From: Streptomyces phaeolivaceus
Lineage (GTDB): Bacteria > Actinomycetota > Actinomycetes > Streptomycetales > Streptomycetaceae
Reading direction: 5' to 3'
Assembly (NCBI RefSeq): GCF_009184865.1
Contig: NZ_CP045096.1
Location: 6,758,001 to 6,822,000 of the forward strand
Length of the DNA stretch: 64,000 nt
Shown piece by piece: positions 48,904-57,664 of this stretch. The position numbers were made by a program, and so were the translations under genes. The first letter of the stretch is position 1. Every line of letters starts with the position of its first letter. A model generated the notes under the pieces. It was not told the DNA's origin and searched no databases. It saw nothing but the letters and a program-made list of their open reading frames with translations.

Positions 48904-49842
48904 ATGAGCACCAACTCCCGTCTGCGCACGTTCGGTTCGAAGACCGCCGGCCCCGGCCACCCCGTCTACGTGGTCGGCGAGATCGGCATCAACCACAACG
49001 GTGAGCTGGAGAACGCCTTCAAGCTGATCGACGCCGCCGCCGAGGCCGGCTGCGACGCCGTCAAGTTCCAGAAGCGCACCCCCGAGATCTGCACCCCCCG
49101 CGACCAGTGGGACATCGAGCGCGACACCCCCTGGGGCCGGATGACCTACATCGACTACCGCCACCGCGTGGAGTTCGGTGAGGACGAGTACCGCCAGATC
49201 GACGACTACGCCAAGAGCAAGAACATCGACTGGTTCGCCTCCCCGTGGGACACCGAGGCCGTCGCCTTCCTGGAGAAGTTCGACGTCCCCGCCCACAAGG
49301 TGGCCTCCGCCTCCCTGACCGACGACGAGCTGCTGCGCTCCCTGCGCGGCACCGGCCGCACGATCATCCTCTCCACCGGCATGTCGACGCCGAAGCAGAT
49401 CCGCCACGCGGTCGAGATCCTCGGCTCGGACAACATCCTGCTCTGCCACGCCACTTCCACGTACCCGGCGCAGGCGGAGGAGCTGAACCTCCGCGTCATC
49501 AACACCCTCCAGGCCGAGTACCCGAACGTCCCGATCGGCTACTCCGGCCACGAGACGGGCCTGCAGACCACGCTCGCCGCCGTCGCCCTCGGCGCCACCT
49601 TCGTCGAGCGCCACATCACCCTCGACCGCGCGATGTGGGGCTCCGACCAGGCCGCCTCCGTCGAGCCCCAGGGCCTGACCCGCCTGGTCCGCGACATCCG
49701 CACCATCGAGGCCTCCCTCGGCGACGGCGTCAAGAAGGTCTACGACTCCGAGCTGGGCCCGATGAAGAAGCTGCGCCGGGTCACCGGCGTCGTCGCCGAG
49801 GCGGAGATCGCGGCGGCGGCGGGCGAGCCGGTCGGCGTCTGA
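48904..49842 (+). CDS. neuB: N-acetylneuraminate/Kdn-9-phosphate synthase family protein (NeuB)
   Basis: Condenses phosphoenolpyruvate with a hexose (mannose 6-phosphate for Kdn, or an N-acetylhexosamine) to a nine-carbon ulosonic acid. NeuB motifs: VYVVGEIGINHNGELENAFK LIDAAAEAGCDAVKFQKR, WFASPWDTEAVAFLEKFDVP, HKVASASLTDDELLRSL, ILSTGMST, LLCHATSTYPAQAEELNL and IGYSGHETGLQTTLAAVALG, ending in ERHITLDRAMWGSDQAAS. 312 residues; the C-terminal SAF antifreeze-like domain of classical NeuB is missing or very reduced. It follows the synthetase-phosphatase gene by 13 bases, so the two act in sequence. Confidence 0.93.
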   Translation: MSTNSRLRTFGSKTAGPGHPVYVVGEIGINHNGELENAFKLIDAAAEAGCDAVKFQKRTPEICTPRDQWDIERDTPWGRMTYIDYRHRVEFGEDEYRQIDDYAKSKNIDWFASPWDTEAVAFLEKFDVPAHKVASASLTDDELLRSLRGTGRTIILSTGMSTPKQIRHAVEILGSDNILLCHATSTYPAQAEELNLRVINTLQAEYPNVPIGYSGHETGLQTTLAAVALGATFVERHITLDRAMWGSDQAASVEPQGLTRLVRDIRTIEASLGDGVKKVYDSELGPMKKLRRVTGVVAEAEIAAAAGEPVGV

Positions 49843-49885
49843 CACCACCACCCCACCCATCAAGGGAAGCGACGGTAGTACGTCG

Positions 49886-50992
49886 ATGAGCCCCCGCGCC
49901 GGAACCGCCGGCCCCCACACTCTCGCCTTCGTCGAGAGTCCGGTACAGCTGCTGAACGTGCTGGAGTGGGCGCACGCCCACGCCCTCGGCACGCCCGATG
50001 ACCCCGGCGCGGGGCCCTTCGGAACAGGCGGCGCGGGGCTCACCCTGGTGGTCCTGTCGCCCAACGACCCCATGACCCGGGGCCAGTTGCGCCGGATGGC
50101 GGAGCTGGCCCGGGACGAGGGCCACGACGTGCGCTGGGAGGAGGCGCGCGGCGGTACCGCCGCCCCCTTCCGCACCGTCGGCGGCCTCGCCCCTCTGCTG
50201 CGCACCGCGCGCCGCATCGTGCTGGGCGACCCCTTCTCGCGTTACGTCCAGCTCCTGCTGACCATCACCCGGGCACCGGACGTGGTCGTCGTCGACGACG
50301 GCACCGCGACCATGGAGTTCGTCTCCCAGCTGGCCCGCGGCGAACGCCTCGTCCGCTGGCACCGCAAGGGCGGCCGGCCCGGCCCCCGCGACCTGCTCTT
50401 CGCCCCGGTCTCCTCCAAGGCCCGCAAACGCCTCACCCCGAAGGCCGGCAGGCGCGTCGAGGTCTTCTCCTCCATGCCGATCGACGAGACCCCCGAGGGT
50501 GTCTCCGTCACGGCCAACGACTTCTCCTGGACCCGGTCCCGCTTCGGCCCGCCCCGCATCACCAAGGGCGCCGACCTCGTCGGCACCTCCCTCGTGGAGA
50601 CCGGTGTGGTCGACGGCGAGCGCTACCTCGAAGCCGTCCGCTCCCTCGCCAAGGCCCACGGCGCCACCCGCTACTTCGCCCACCGCCGCGAGAGCGCCGA
50701 GAAACTCCACACCCTCGCCGCGGAGACGGGCCTGGAGATCGTCCGCCCCGACCTCCCCCTCGAACTCATCGCCCGGCGCGGCCCCATCGGCCGTACGATC
50801 CTGAGCTTCCCGTCCACCGTGGTCCACACCCTGCCGCTGGCGCTGGCCGGAACGGACGTCCGTGTGGCCGTCTGCGACATCGACCCCACCTGGCTCACCC
50901 GGAACGCCTCCCCCCGCGCCCAGGGCTTCCTGTCCGGGGTCACCGGCACGGCCCGGGACGTCCACCGGCTGTCGTCGGTGGCGTCGGTCTGA
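49886..50992 (+). CDS. Putative sialyltransferase-like glycosyltransferase
   Basis: 368 residues. HTLAFVESPVQLLNVLEWAH at the start is the typical opening of bacterial polysialyltransferase and GT52-like enzymes (VESPxQLLN). Then VVLSPNDPMTRGQLRRMAEL, DVVVVDDGTATMEFVSQLAR, VFSSMPI, YLEAVRSLAKAHGATRYFAH RRESAEKL with the H-R-R-E pattern, and LSFPSTVVHTLPLALAG with the S/T pair. It completes the nonulosonate operon and could start or extend the polymer together with the 43616 enzyme. Exact donor and acceptor unknown. Confidence 0.75.
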   Translation: MSPRAGTAGPHTLAFVESPVQLLNVLEWAHAHALGTPDDPGAGPFGTGGAGLTLVVLSPNDPMTRGQLRRMAELARDEGHDVRWEEARGGTAAPFRTVGGLAPLLRTARRIVLGDPFSRYVQLLLTITRAPDVVVVDDGTATMEFVSQLARGERLVRWHRKGGRPGPRDLLFAPVSSKARKRLTPKAGRRVEVFSSMPIDETPEGVSVTANDFSWTRSRFGPPRITKGADLVGTSLVETGVVDGERYLEAVRSLAKAHGATRYFAHRRESAEKLHTLAAETGLEIVRPDLPLELIARRGPIGRTILSFPSTVVHTLPLALAGTDVRVAVCDIDPTWLTRNASPRAQGFLSGVTGTARDVHRLSSVASV

Positions 50993-51107
50993 CCCCACCC
51001 CGCGTGTTCGCTGCGGGGGTATCCGGAGCTGTCGCTTCCCCGGTCGGCGCAGGCCTATCGTGCCGCGAGACCGGGGACGGTGAAGTGCCGCCCCGCAAGG
51101 GGGAGTT

Positions 51108-52331
51108 GTGACGACACACGGCGAACGCACCCGGCTGACACCCACGGCGGACGACCACAGGGTCACCCCCGCCGAACTCTTCTTCGACCTCGTCTTCGTC
51201 TACGCGATCACCCAGGTCACCGCCCTGATGGCCGCCGACCCCACCGCCCTGCGGCTGCTGGGCGGCATGGTCGTCCTCGCCCTCCTGTGGTGGTGCTGGT
51301 GCTGCTTCGCCTGGCTCGGCAACGTCGTCCGCGCCGACTCCGGCGGCATGTTCGCCGTCCTGGTCGCGGTGATGGCGGTCGTCCTGGTGGTCTCGCTCAC
51401 GGTCCCCGAGGTCTACGACGACGCCCCGGGCGGCCTGGACGCGCCCCTGCTCTTCGTGGCCTGCTACGGCGCGGTCCGCGTGCTGCACCTGGTGACCTAC
51501 TGGCTCTCCGCCTCCGACGACACGGCCCTGCGCGCCACCCTGCGCCGTACCGCCCTGCTCTCGGTGCTCCCGCCGTTCACCCTGCTGCTGGTGGGCGCGG
51601 CCTTCGACGGCGTCACCCGGATCCTGATCTGGCTGGCCGCGGTGATCATCGACTACGCGGGCATCTTCATCACCGGGAGATCGGGCTGGCGCCTGGCCTC
51701 CCCCGCCCACTTCTCCGAACGCCACGGCCTGATCGTCATCATCGCGCTGGGCGAGTCCATCGTCGCGATCGGCGTCGGTGTCACCGGCCATCCGGTGTCC
51801 GTCCCGGTGGTGGCCGCCGCCGCCCTCGGCCTGCTGGCCGTCGCGGCCCTCTGGCGGCTGTACTTCCACGGTGTCGCCGAGCCGGCCGAGCACCGCCTCG
51901 CCGAACTGACCGGCGACGACCGCACGGTCCTGGCCCGCGACGTCTACACCTTCCTCCACCTGCCGCTGGTGGCCGGTGTCGTGATCACCGCCCTCGGCAT
52001 GAAGAAGACCCTCCACCAGGTCGCCGACACGGACCACTACGGCCTGGCCGAGCCCCTCCACGGGATGCCCGCCTGGGCCCTGCCGGGCGGCACGGGCCTC
52101 TTCCTCCTCGCCGCCGCCGCGATCCTGCTCCGCACCACGGGCCGCCCCACCCCGGCCCTCCTCGCCACCGGCACGGCCTGCGTGGCAGCGGGCCCCCTGA
52201 TCCCCCACATCCCAGCCCTCGCCGCCCTCGCCGCCCTGACCGCCACGATCACCGCCGTACTCCTCCTGCACACCCACCCAGCCCGGCCCACAACCCCCGA
52301 GACCCCATTCCAGCCACCGGCTGCCGACTGA
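51108..52331 (+). CDS. LtrA-family (low temperature requirement protein A) membrane protein
   Basis: 407 residues with about 11 to 12 helices. The family signature VTPAELFFDLVFVYAITQVT is near the N-terminus, then LLWWCWCCFAWLGNVVRAD, VACYGAVRVLHLVTYWLSAS, AAVIIDYAGIFITGRSGWRL and SPAHFSERHGLIVIIALGES IVAIGVG. The role of LtrA proteins is not established. The GTG start has GGGGGAG just two bases away, a short spacing. Monocistronic, after the glycan operon. Confidence 0.92.
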   Translation: MTTHGERTRLTPTADDHRVTPAELFFDLVFVYAITQVTALMAADPTALRLLGGMVVLALLWWCWCCFAWLGNVVRADSGGMFAVLVAVMAVVLVVSLTVPEVYDDAPGGLDAPLLFVACYGAVRVLHLVTYWLSASDDTALRATLRRTALLSVLPPFTLLLVGAAFDGVTRILIWLAAVIIDYAGIFITGRSGWRLASPAHFSERHGLIVIIALGESIVAIGVGVTGHPVSVPVVAAAALGLLAVAALWRLYFHGVAEPAEHRLAELTGDDRTVLARDVYTFLHLPLVAGVVITALGMKKTLHQVADTDHYGLAEPLHGMPAWALPGGTGLFLLAAAAILLRTTGRPTPALLATGTACVAAGPLIPHIPALAALAALTATITAVLLLHTHPARPTTPETPFQPPAAD

Positions 52332-52591
52332 GGGGTGGGCGGGTCAGCTGCGGGGGGTGGGGTGGGCCGGTTGGAGGTGGGGCGAGGGGTGAGCCGGTCG
52401 GGAGGCGGGATGAGGGGCGGGGGCTCGGCGGCAGGGCGAGGCGATGGGGGTGGCCGAGGGGGTAGGGAGAGGAGTGGTCGGCGGTTGGTGAGACGGCGGG
52501 CCGGTGGGTCGGGAGCGGTGGGTCGGCCGGCCTCGGGCGGGTGAGCGGACCTGTCTGCCGGGGGGCGTTTGGTGGCTTTGGCCGTGAGGTT

Positions 52592-52711
52592 GACTCTGCT
52601 GCGCAATTCCAGGGAGCCTCCGCCGCCCGGACCGCGACCTGCGATGACGCGGTGGCCGGTGCGGCTTTTCCAGCGGGTCCCTGCTGCTCAGCCGAATTGC
52701 GCAGCCGAGTC
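52592..52711. mobile_element. MITE-like 120-bp element with 18-bp inverted ends
   Basis: GACTCTGCTGCGCAATTC (52592-52609) is the inverted match, one mismatch, of 52694-52711. Both ends are flanked directly by GAGGTT (52586-52591 and 52712-52717), a 6-bp target duplication. The 84-bp interior has no gene. It lies in a 1.08-kb stretch (52332-53410) without a convincing gene: 52332-52560 is G-rich with several GGGG runs, and 52720-53100 is a GC-rich spacer. The promoter of the next gene should be near 53340-53400. Confidence 0.75.
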
Positions 52712-53410
52712 GAGGTTGGGCGAGCCGGTCGGCCGCGGGTCAGCCTGGCGGGTCGGTCGACCTCGGTTGCGCAGGCGGGCCAGCGGGCCGGAAGGGGTGG
52801 ATCGGCCGGCCTCGGTCGCCGTGTGGGCGGACGGGTCGGCCGGGGGCGGCGCTTCGGTGGGCTCCGGCTGGGCGGGTGGTGAGGTTCGTGCGCCGGTTGT
52901 TCTTGGGATGGGCTCGCGCCCCCTGTCGCTTCCGTGATCCCCGTCACCAACGCCACCCGTGCGCCACCCTCGCGCCACCCGATCGCCCCGCACGGCCCCC
53001 GCGCCCCGCACGCCCCGCGCAACCGCAGGCCAACGGCGTCCCGGGGCACTCGTCTTCCCGACTGCGACGCCTCCCGGGGGGACCCCTTCGCACACACGGC
53101 GTAACCGAACCGGCGCGCGGCGGAGACGGTTCCGGGACGGTGGGGCGGCGCGGACGTGGTATCCGTGGAGTGTGGGAATCGTCCGGACACCCCCGGACGT
53201 TTAGACGAAGAGATTCGCGGGCAACCCCGGCGCTCCTTCCTCAGAGTCCCCGAGGTCCACCTGCCCGCGAAGAGGCGGCCGGGTATACCCATCCCTGCCC
53301 ATTCGTATGCGTTGTGCGACCGGAAATCTCCCCCTCGCGGGCTGATTTTTTGTTGATCGAGGGTGAGAAGGTCGCCCGATCGCCCTACCCTTCAGAGGGT
53401 GAACCAACTG

Positions 53411-54664
53411 ATGTCCCGAGAGTCCGAGGCCGATCAGCCAGGGGAAGCCGAAGCGTCGCTCCCCGGCACGTTGCCGGAAGCCCTGCGTGCCGAACTCGTC
53501 GCCTTCCGCCGCGACTTGCACATGCACCCGGAGCTCGGCAACCAGGAGTTCCGCACGACCGCCGCGATCAAGGCCCGCCTGGAGAAGGCAGGCCTGCACC
53601 CGCGCGTGCTCCCCAGCGGCACCGGACTCATCTGTGACATCGGCGTCTGGAACGGCACCGACAGCTCCGCCCTCGCCCTGCGCGCGGACATCGACGCCCT
53701 CCCCATCCCGGACACCAAGGTGGACTGCGACTACCGCTCCACCGTCCCGGACCGCGCCCACGCATGCGGCCACGACGTGCACACCACCGTCGTCCTCGGC
53801 GCCGGCCTGGTCCTCGCCGAACTGCACCGCGAGGGCCGGCTGCCCCGCCCGGTCCGGCTGATCTTCCAGCCCGCCGAGGAGGTCCTGCCCGGCGGCGCCG
53901 CCGACGTGATCAAGACCGGCGCCCTCGACGGCGTGGGCCGGATCATCGCCGTGCACTGCGACCCCAGGGTCGACGCCGGTTTCATCGGCCTCCGCCACGG
54001 CCCCATCACCTCGGCCTGCGACCGGCTGGAGCTGTCCCTCGACGGCCCCGGCGGCCACACCGCGCGCCCCCACCTCACCACCGACCTGGTCACCGCCGCC
54101 GCCCGCGTCGTCACCGACGTGCCCGCGCTGGTCGGCCGCCGGTTCGACGCCCGCGCCGGGCTCGTCGTGACCTGGGGCCGTATCGAGTCGGGCCACGCCC
54201 CGAATGTCATCCCGCAGCACGCGGAGCTGTCCGGCACCGTCCGCTGCCTGGACATCAACGCCTGGCGGCAGGCCCCCGACCTCATCCACGAGGCGGTCCA
54301 CGAGGTCGCGACCATGCACCGCGCCAAGCCCGAGATCAACTACATCCGGGGCGTCCCGCCGGTCGTCAACGATCCCGTGGTCACCGAACTCCTCCACGAC
54401 TCGATGGTGGCCCGCCGCGGCGTCAAGTCCGTCGAGGACACCGAGCAGAGCCTCGGCGGCGAGGACTTCTCCTGGTACCTGGAGCACGTCCCCGGCGCCA
54501 TGGCCCGCCTGGGCGTCCGCCGTCCGGGCGACCTCACCGTCCGCGACCTCCACCAGGGCGACTTCGACGCCGACGAGCACGCCATCACCGTGGGCGTCGA
54601 ACTCTTCACCGCCGCCGCCCTCCTGGACGCCCGGATGCGCGCCCTGGACACGGCCGGCCGGTAG
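53411..54664 (+). CDS. M20-family amidohydrolase/peptidase
   Basis: 417 residues. M20D motifs: FRRDLHMHPELGNQEFRTT, LRADIDALPIPDT, HACGHDVHTTVVLGAG with the metal-binding Cys-Gly-His-Asp-x-His, RLIFQPAEEVLPGGA with the catalytic E-E, LDGPGGHTARPH in the dimerisation domain, and SLGGEDFSWYLEHVPGAMAR. It hydrolyses an N-acyl amino acid or similar amide in the cytoplasm; substrate unknown. ATG 53411 lies 11 bases after AGAGGG; GTG 53399 is possible and would suit a leaderless message (TACCCT at 53386-53391). It sits just before the nucleoside uptake genes. Confidence 0.93.
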   Translation: MSRESEADQPGEAEASLPGTLPEALRAELVAFRRDLHMHPELGNQEFRTTAAIKARLEKAGLHPRVLPSGTGLICDIGVWNGTDSSALALRADIDALPIPDTKVDCDYRSTVPDRAHACGHDVHTTVVLGAGLVLAELHREGRLPRPVRLIFQPAEEVLPGGAADVIKTGALDGVGRIIAVHCDPRVDAGFIGLRHGPITSACDRLELSLDGPGGHTARPHLTTDLVTAAARVVTDVPALVGRRFDARAGLVVTWGRIESGHAPNVIPQHAELSGTVRCLDINAWRQAPDLIHEAVHEVATMHRAKPEINYIRGVPPVVNDPVVTELLHDSMVARRGVKSVEDTEQSLGGEDFSWYLEHVPGAMARLGVRRPGDLTVRDLHQGDFDADEHAITVGVELFTAAALLDARMRALDTAGR

Positions 54665-54913
54665 GGCCCGCCCGGGGCCCCGCCCTCCCCGGGTTGCGGC
54701 CCGCCCACCCTCGCGGCAGCCTGGTGCGCGTGCCCGTACGACCCCCGTACGGACCGCGCACCTTCACGCTGAAGTCACCCCACGTACACGGAACGCGAGG
54801 GGTGTGAGAGGCGCTCTGCCCCACACATCCCTTTCGATCCCATGGTTCACGAGGACGTAACCGGCCATCGGCACGAATGGATAACGGCCAGTCGAAACCC
54901 CGTTCCCAGGAGT

Positions 54914-54927
54914 GTCTACGCGCGTTA
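54914..54927 (+). promoter_or_regulatory. Operator candidate GTCTACGCGCGTTA before the first BMP lipoprotein gene
   Basis: The same 14 bases occur at 56298-56311 before the second lipoprotein gene. The core TACGCGCGTA occurs as a perfect palindrome at 57667-57676 before the ABC operon. Here it lies 58 bases upstream of the start codon. The stretch 54665-54913 holds no gene. Confidence 0.7.
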
Positions 54928-54985
54928 ATGTGCGCCGAACTGAGCACCCGGTCGCGGGGCTGTGGAGAAGATGGGGAACTTCAAA

Positions 54986-56041
54986 ATGCGTCGGATTTCC
55001 AAACTGACCCGCGTCGCGGTGGGGGTCGCGTCGCTGGCACTCGCCGCCACGGCCTGTGGTGGCACCAGCAGCGAGAGCAGCGGCAGCGACAGCGAGACCA
55101 GCAAGAGCGAAAAGGGTCTCGCGATCGCGTACGACATCGGCGGCAAGGGCGACCAGTCCTTCAACGACGCGGCGTACGCGGGCCTGGAGAAGGCTCAGAA
55201 GGAGTTCGACTACCAGACCGAGGACATCGAGCCCACCGAGGGCGAGACGGACGCCGACAAGCAGCAGCGTCTGGAGTCCCTGGCCAAGCAGGGCTACAAC
55301 CCGGTCATCGGCGTCGGCTTCGCCTACGGCCCCGCCATGGAGGCCGCCGCCAAGGCGTACCCGGACACCTCCTTCGGCATCGTCGACTCGGTCGTCGAGG
55401 GCGACAACGTCGCGTCCCTCGTCTTCGCCGAGCAGGAGGCCTCGTACCTCGCCGGTGTCGCGGCGGCCAAGGCCACCAAGACGAACACGGTCGGCTTCAT
55501 CGGCGGTGTGGACATTCCGCTGATCCACAAGTTCGAGGCCGGCTACAAGCAGGGCGTCGAGGACACCAACTCCAAGGTCAAGGTCCTCTCGCAGTACCTG
55601 ACCCAGACGGCCGAGGAGGGTGGCTTCTCCAGCCCCGACAAGGGCAAGGCCGCCGCCGAGGGCCAGATCGAGAAGGACGCCGACGTCCTGTACCAGGCCG
55701 CCGGTCTGTCCGGCCAGGGTGTCATCGAGGCCGCCGCCAAGGCCAAGGTCTGGGCGATCGGCGTCGACTCCGACCAGTACAACCAGGAGGCCCTGGCCCC
55801 CTACAAGGAGTACATCCTCACCTCCGCCCTGAAGGACGTCGGCGGCGCGGTCTACTCCCTCGCCAAGTCCGTCGAGGACGGCAAGCCCCTCACGGGCGTC
55901 CAGACCTTCGACCTGAAGGTGGACGGCGTCGGCCTCGCCGACTCCAACCCGAAGATGGGCGAGATCGCCGGCCTCACCGACGCGATCGCCAAGGCCAAGG
56001 CGGGCATCATCGACGGCACGATCAAGGTGAAGACCGAGTAG
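54986..56041 (+). CDS. BMP-family nucleoside-binding lipoprotein 1
   Basis: 351 residues with a lipoprotein signal (RRISKLTRVAVGVASLALAA TAC). The BMP/PnrA domain: GLAIAYDIGGKGDQSFNDAA YAGLEKAQKEF, NPVIGVGFAYGPAMEAAAKA, TVGFIGGVDIPLIHKFEAGY, GLSGQGVIEAAAKAKVWAIG VDSDQY. It delivers purine or pyrimidine nucleosides to the ABC transporter encoded downstream. ATG 54986 has GGGGA 8 bases upstream; ATG 54971 and 54962 would add 5 or 8 residues. Very similar to the second lipoprotein (56411), so the gene was duplicated. Has its own operator and terminator, so it is a separate unit. Confidence 0.93.
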   Translation: MRRISKLTRVAVGVASLALAATACGGTSSESSGSDSETSKSEKGLAIAYDIGGKGDQSFNDAAYAGLEKAQKEFDYQTEDIEPTEGETDADKQQRLESLAKQGYNPVIGVGFAYGPAMEAAAKAYPDTSFGIVDSVVEGDNVASLVFAEQEASYLAGVAAAKATKTNTVGFIGGVDIPLIHKFEAGYKQGVEDTNSKVKVLSQYLTQTAEEGGFSSPDKGKAAAEGQIEKDADVLYQAAGLSGQGVIEAAAKAKVWAIGVDSDQYNQEALAPYKEYILTSALKDVGGAVYSLAKSVEDGKPLTGVQTFDLKVDGVGLADSNPKMGEIAGLTDAIAKAKAGIIDGTIKVKTE

Positions 56042-56067
56042 GTCCGTATCCGCGATGAGCGCCGACA

Positions 56068-56097
56068 GCGGGCGGGTGTACGTGTACACCCGCCCGC
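56068..56097 (+). terminator. Terminator after the first BMP gene
   Basis: GCGGGCGGGTGTAC (56068-56081) and GTACACCCGCCCGC (56084-56097) pair perfectly, with 2 unpaired bases written between them (a 4- to 6-base loop in practice), followed by TTCCCGTATTCG. Confidence 0.8.
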
Positions 56098-56130
56098 TTC
56101 CCGTATTCGTACGCCGGTGAGGGGCAGCGG

Positions 56131-56200
56131 GCCCCAAAGGGGCGCGAGGCTGTATCGATATGCGGCTCCGCCGCGTGGGCGCGACCAGCCACAACGCACC
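56131..56200 (+). repeat. Conserved intergenic palindromic repeat, type 1 (copy 2)
   Basis: GCCCCAAAGGGGCGCGAGGC, then GATATGCGGCTCCGCCGCG and GGGCGCGACCAGCC, the same block as at 149-220. It lies behind the terminator of the first lipoprotein gene. The whole gap 56042-56410 holds no gene. Confidence 0.75.
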
Positions 56201-56297
56201 CGCACCCGAAACGCGACCCCCGAACCCCCACACCACCCCCGGGCACCCTAAAAACACGGCCCCATAACAACGTGGTCCACCACCCTTCACCCGGAGG

Positions 56298-56311
56298 GTC
56301 TACGCGCGTTA
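56298..56311 (+). promoter_or_regulatory. Operator candidate GTCTACGCGCGTTA before the second BMP lipoprotein gene
   Basis: Identical 14-mer to 54914-54927, 99 bases before the start codon. It is followed by the AT-rich GCTATATAAGG (56324-56334), which could supply a -10 region. Confidence 0.7.
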
Positions 56312-56410
56312 CTCTGCGGCGAAAGCTATATAAGGCGCCGATGCTGCGAAGCATTACTGATCAGTACCCTGATCCGTACCCTCCGGCGCTGTACGACAGG
56401 AGCACCACAC

Positions 56411-57463
56411 ATGCGCCGGGTTTCCCGCCTCGCGGTCGCAGGCGCAGCGACCGCCTCCCTCGCCCTCGCCCTCTCCGCCTGCGGCGGTACCTCGTCGGAG
56501 GCCTCGTCCTCCGCCGACTCCAAGGGCGACCTGGGCCTCGCCATCGCGTACGACGTCGGCGGCAAGGGCGACCAGTCCTTCAACGACGCGGCCTACGCGG
56601 GCCTGGAGCAGGCGAAGAAGGAGTTCGGGTACAAGACGCAGGACATCGAGCCCACCGAGGGCGAGACGGACGCGGACAAGGAGCAGCGCCTGGTCTCCCT
56701 GGCCAAGCAGGGCTACAACCCGGTCGTCGGCGTCGGCTACGCGTACGCGACGGCCGTGAAGGCCGCCGCCGAGCAGTACCCGGACACCACCTTCGGCATC
56801 GTCGACGACTCCACGGTCCAGCTGGACAACGTCGCGGACCTGGTCTTCTCCGAGGAGCAGGCCTCGTACCTCGCGGGCGTCGCGGCGGCCAGGGCCACCG
56901 AGACGAACACGGTCGGCTTCGTGGGCGGTGTGGACATCCCGCTGATCCACAAGTTCCAGGCCGGTTTCGAGCAGGGCGTCAAGGACACCAACCCGAAGGC
57001 GAAGGTGCTCACCCAGTACCTGACCCAGACGGCCGAGGAGGGCGGCTTCTCCAGCCCCGACAAGGGCAAGACGGCCGCCGAGGGCCAGATCGAGAAGAAG
57101 GCCGACGTCGTGTACGCGGCGGCCGGTCTGTCCGGCCAGGGTGTGATCGAGGCCGCCGCCGCGAACAGGATCTGGGCGATCGGCGTCGACTCCGACCAGT
57201 ACCGGCAGGAAGCCCTCGCGAAGTACAAGGACTCCATCCTGACCTCGGCGACGAAGGACGTCGCCAAGGCGGTGTACAACCTGGCGAAGTCGGTCGAGGA
57301 CGGCAAGCCCGGGACCGGTATCGTCAGGGGCGATCTGAAGACGGGCGAGGTCGGCCTCGCGGACTCCAACCCGAAGTTCAAGAACGACACCGAACTCCAG
57401 GAGGCCATCACCACGGCCAAGGAGAAGATCATCAGCGGCGAGATCAAGGTCAGGACCAGCTGA
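56411..57463 (+). CDS. BMP-family nucleoside-binding lipoprotein 2
   Basis: 350 residues. Lipoprotein signal RRVSRLAVAGAATASLALAL SAC. The domain follows the first lipoprotein closely: GLAIAYDVGGKGDQSFNDAA, EPTEGETDADKEQRLVSLAK, NPVVGVGYAYATAVKAAAEQ, TVGFVGGVDIPLIHKFQAGF and GLSGQGVIEAAAANRIWAIG. Differences cluster in the N-terminal linker and the last 60 residues, so ligand preference may differ. AGGAG is about 8 bases before the ATG. It lies directly upstream of the ABC operon but is separated from it by a hairpin. Confidence 0.93.
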   Translation: MRRVSRLAVAGAATASLALALSACGGTSSEASSSADSKGDLGLAIAYDVGGKGDQSFNDAAYAGLEQAKKEFGYKTQDIEPTEGETDADKEQRLVSLAKQGYNPVVGVGYAYATAVKAAAEQYPDTTFGIVDDSTVQLDNVADLVFSEEQASYLAGVAAARATETNTVGFVGGVDIPLIHKFQAGFEQGVKDTNPKAKVLTQYLTQTAEEGGFSSPDKGKTAAEGQIEKKADVVYAAAGLSGQGVIEAAAANRIWAIGVDSDQYRQEALAKYKDSILTSATKDVAKAVYNLAKSVEDGKPGTGIVRGDLKTGEVGLADSNPKFKNDTELQEAITTAKEKIISGEIKVRTS

Positions 57464-57588
57464 TCGAGGTCGAGATCCGCTGACCCAGTCACACCATGAG
57501 CAGCCGGGCGGCTGCCGGGGGAGTCTCGGACACCACCGAGGCACCGCACTCCCGGAGCCGCCGGTAACCGCGGGGTTACGTGCGCTCA

Positions 57589-57623
57589 ACGGGGTACGGG
57601 GAGCATCGCTCCCTGTACCCCGT
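57589..57623 (+). terminator. Terminator between the second BMP gene and the ABC operon
   Basis: ACGGGGTACGGGGA (57589-57602) and TCCCTGTACCCCGT (57610-57623) form a 14-bp stem with one G.T pair and a 7-base loop. Confidence 0.75.
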
Positions 57624-57664
57624 TGTCTAAGTACGTCGCCGCCCGCTTCCGATGCCGTAGGGGC

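Noticed and set aside
52249..53292. Minus-strand frame of 347 codons over the MITE region
   Set aside because: Pro/Arg/Ala low complexity throughout, crosses the MITE and the LtrA 3' end, and lacks any domain.
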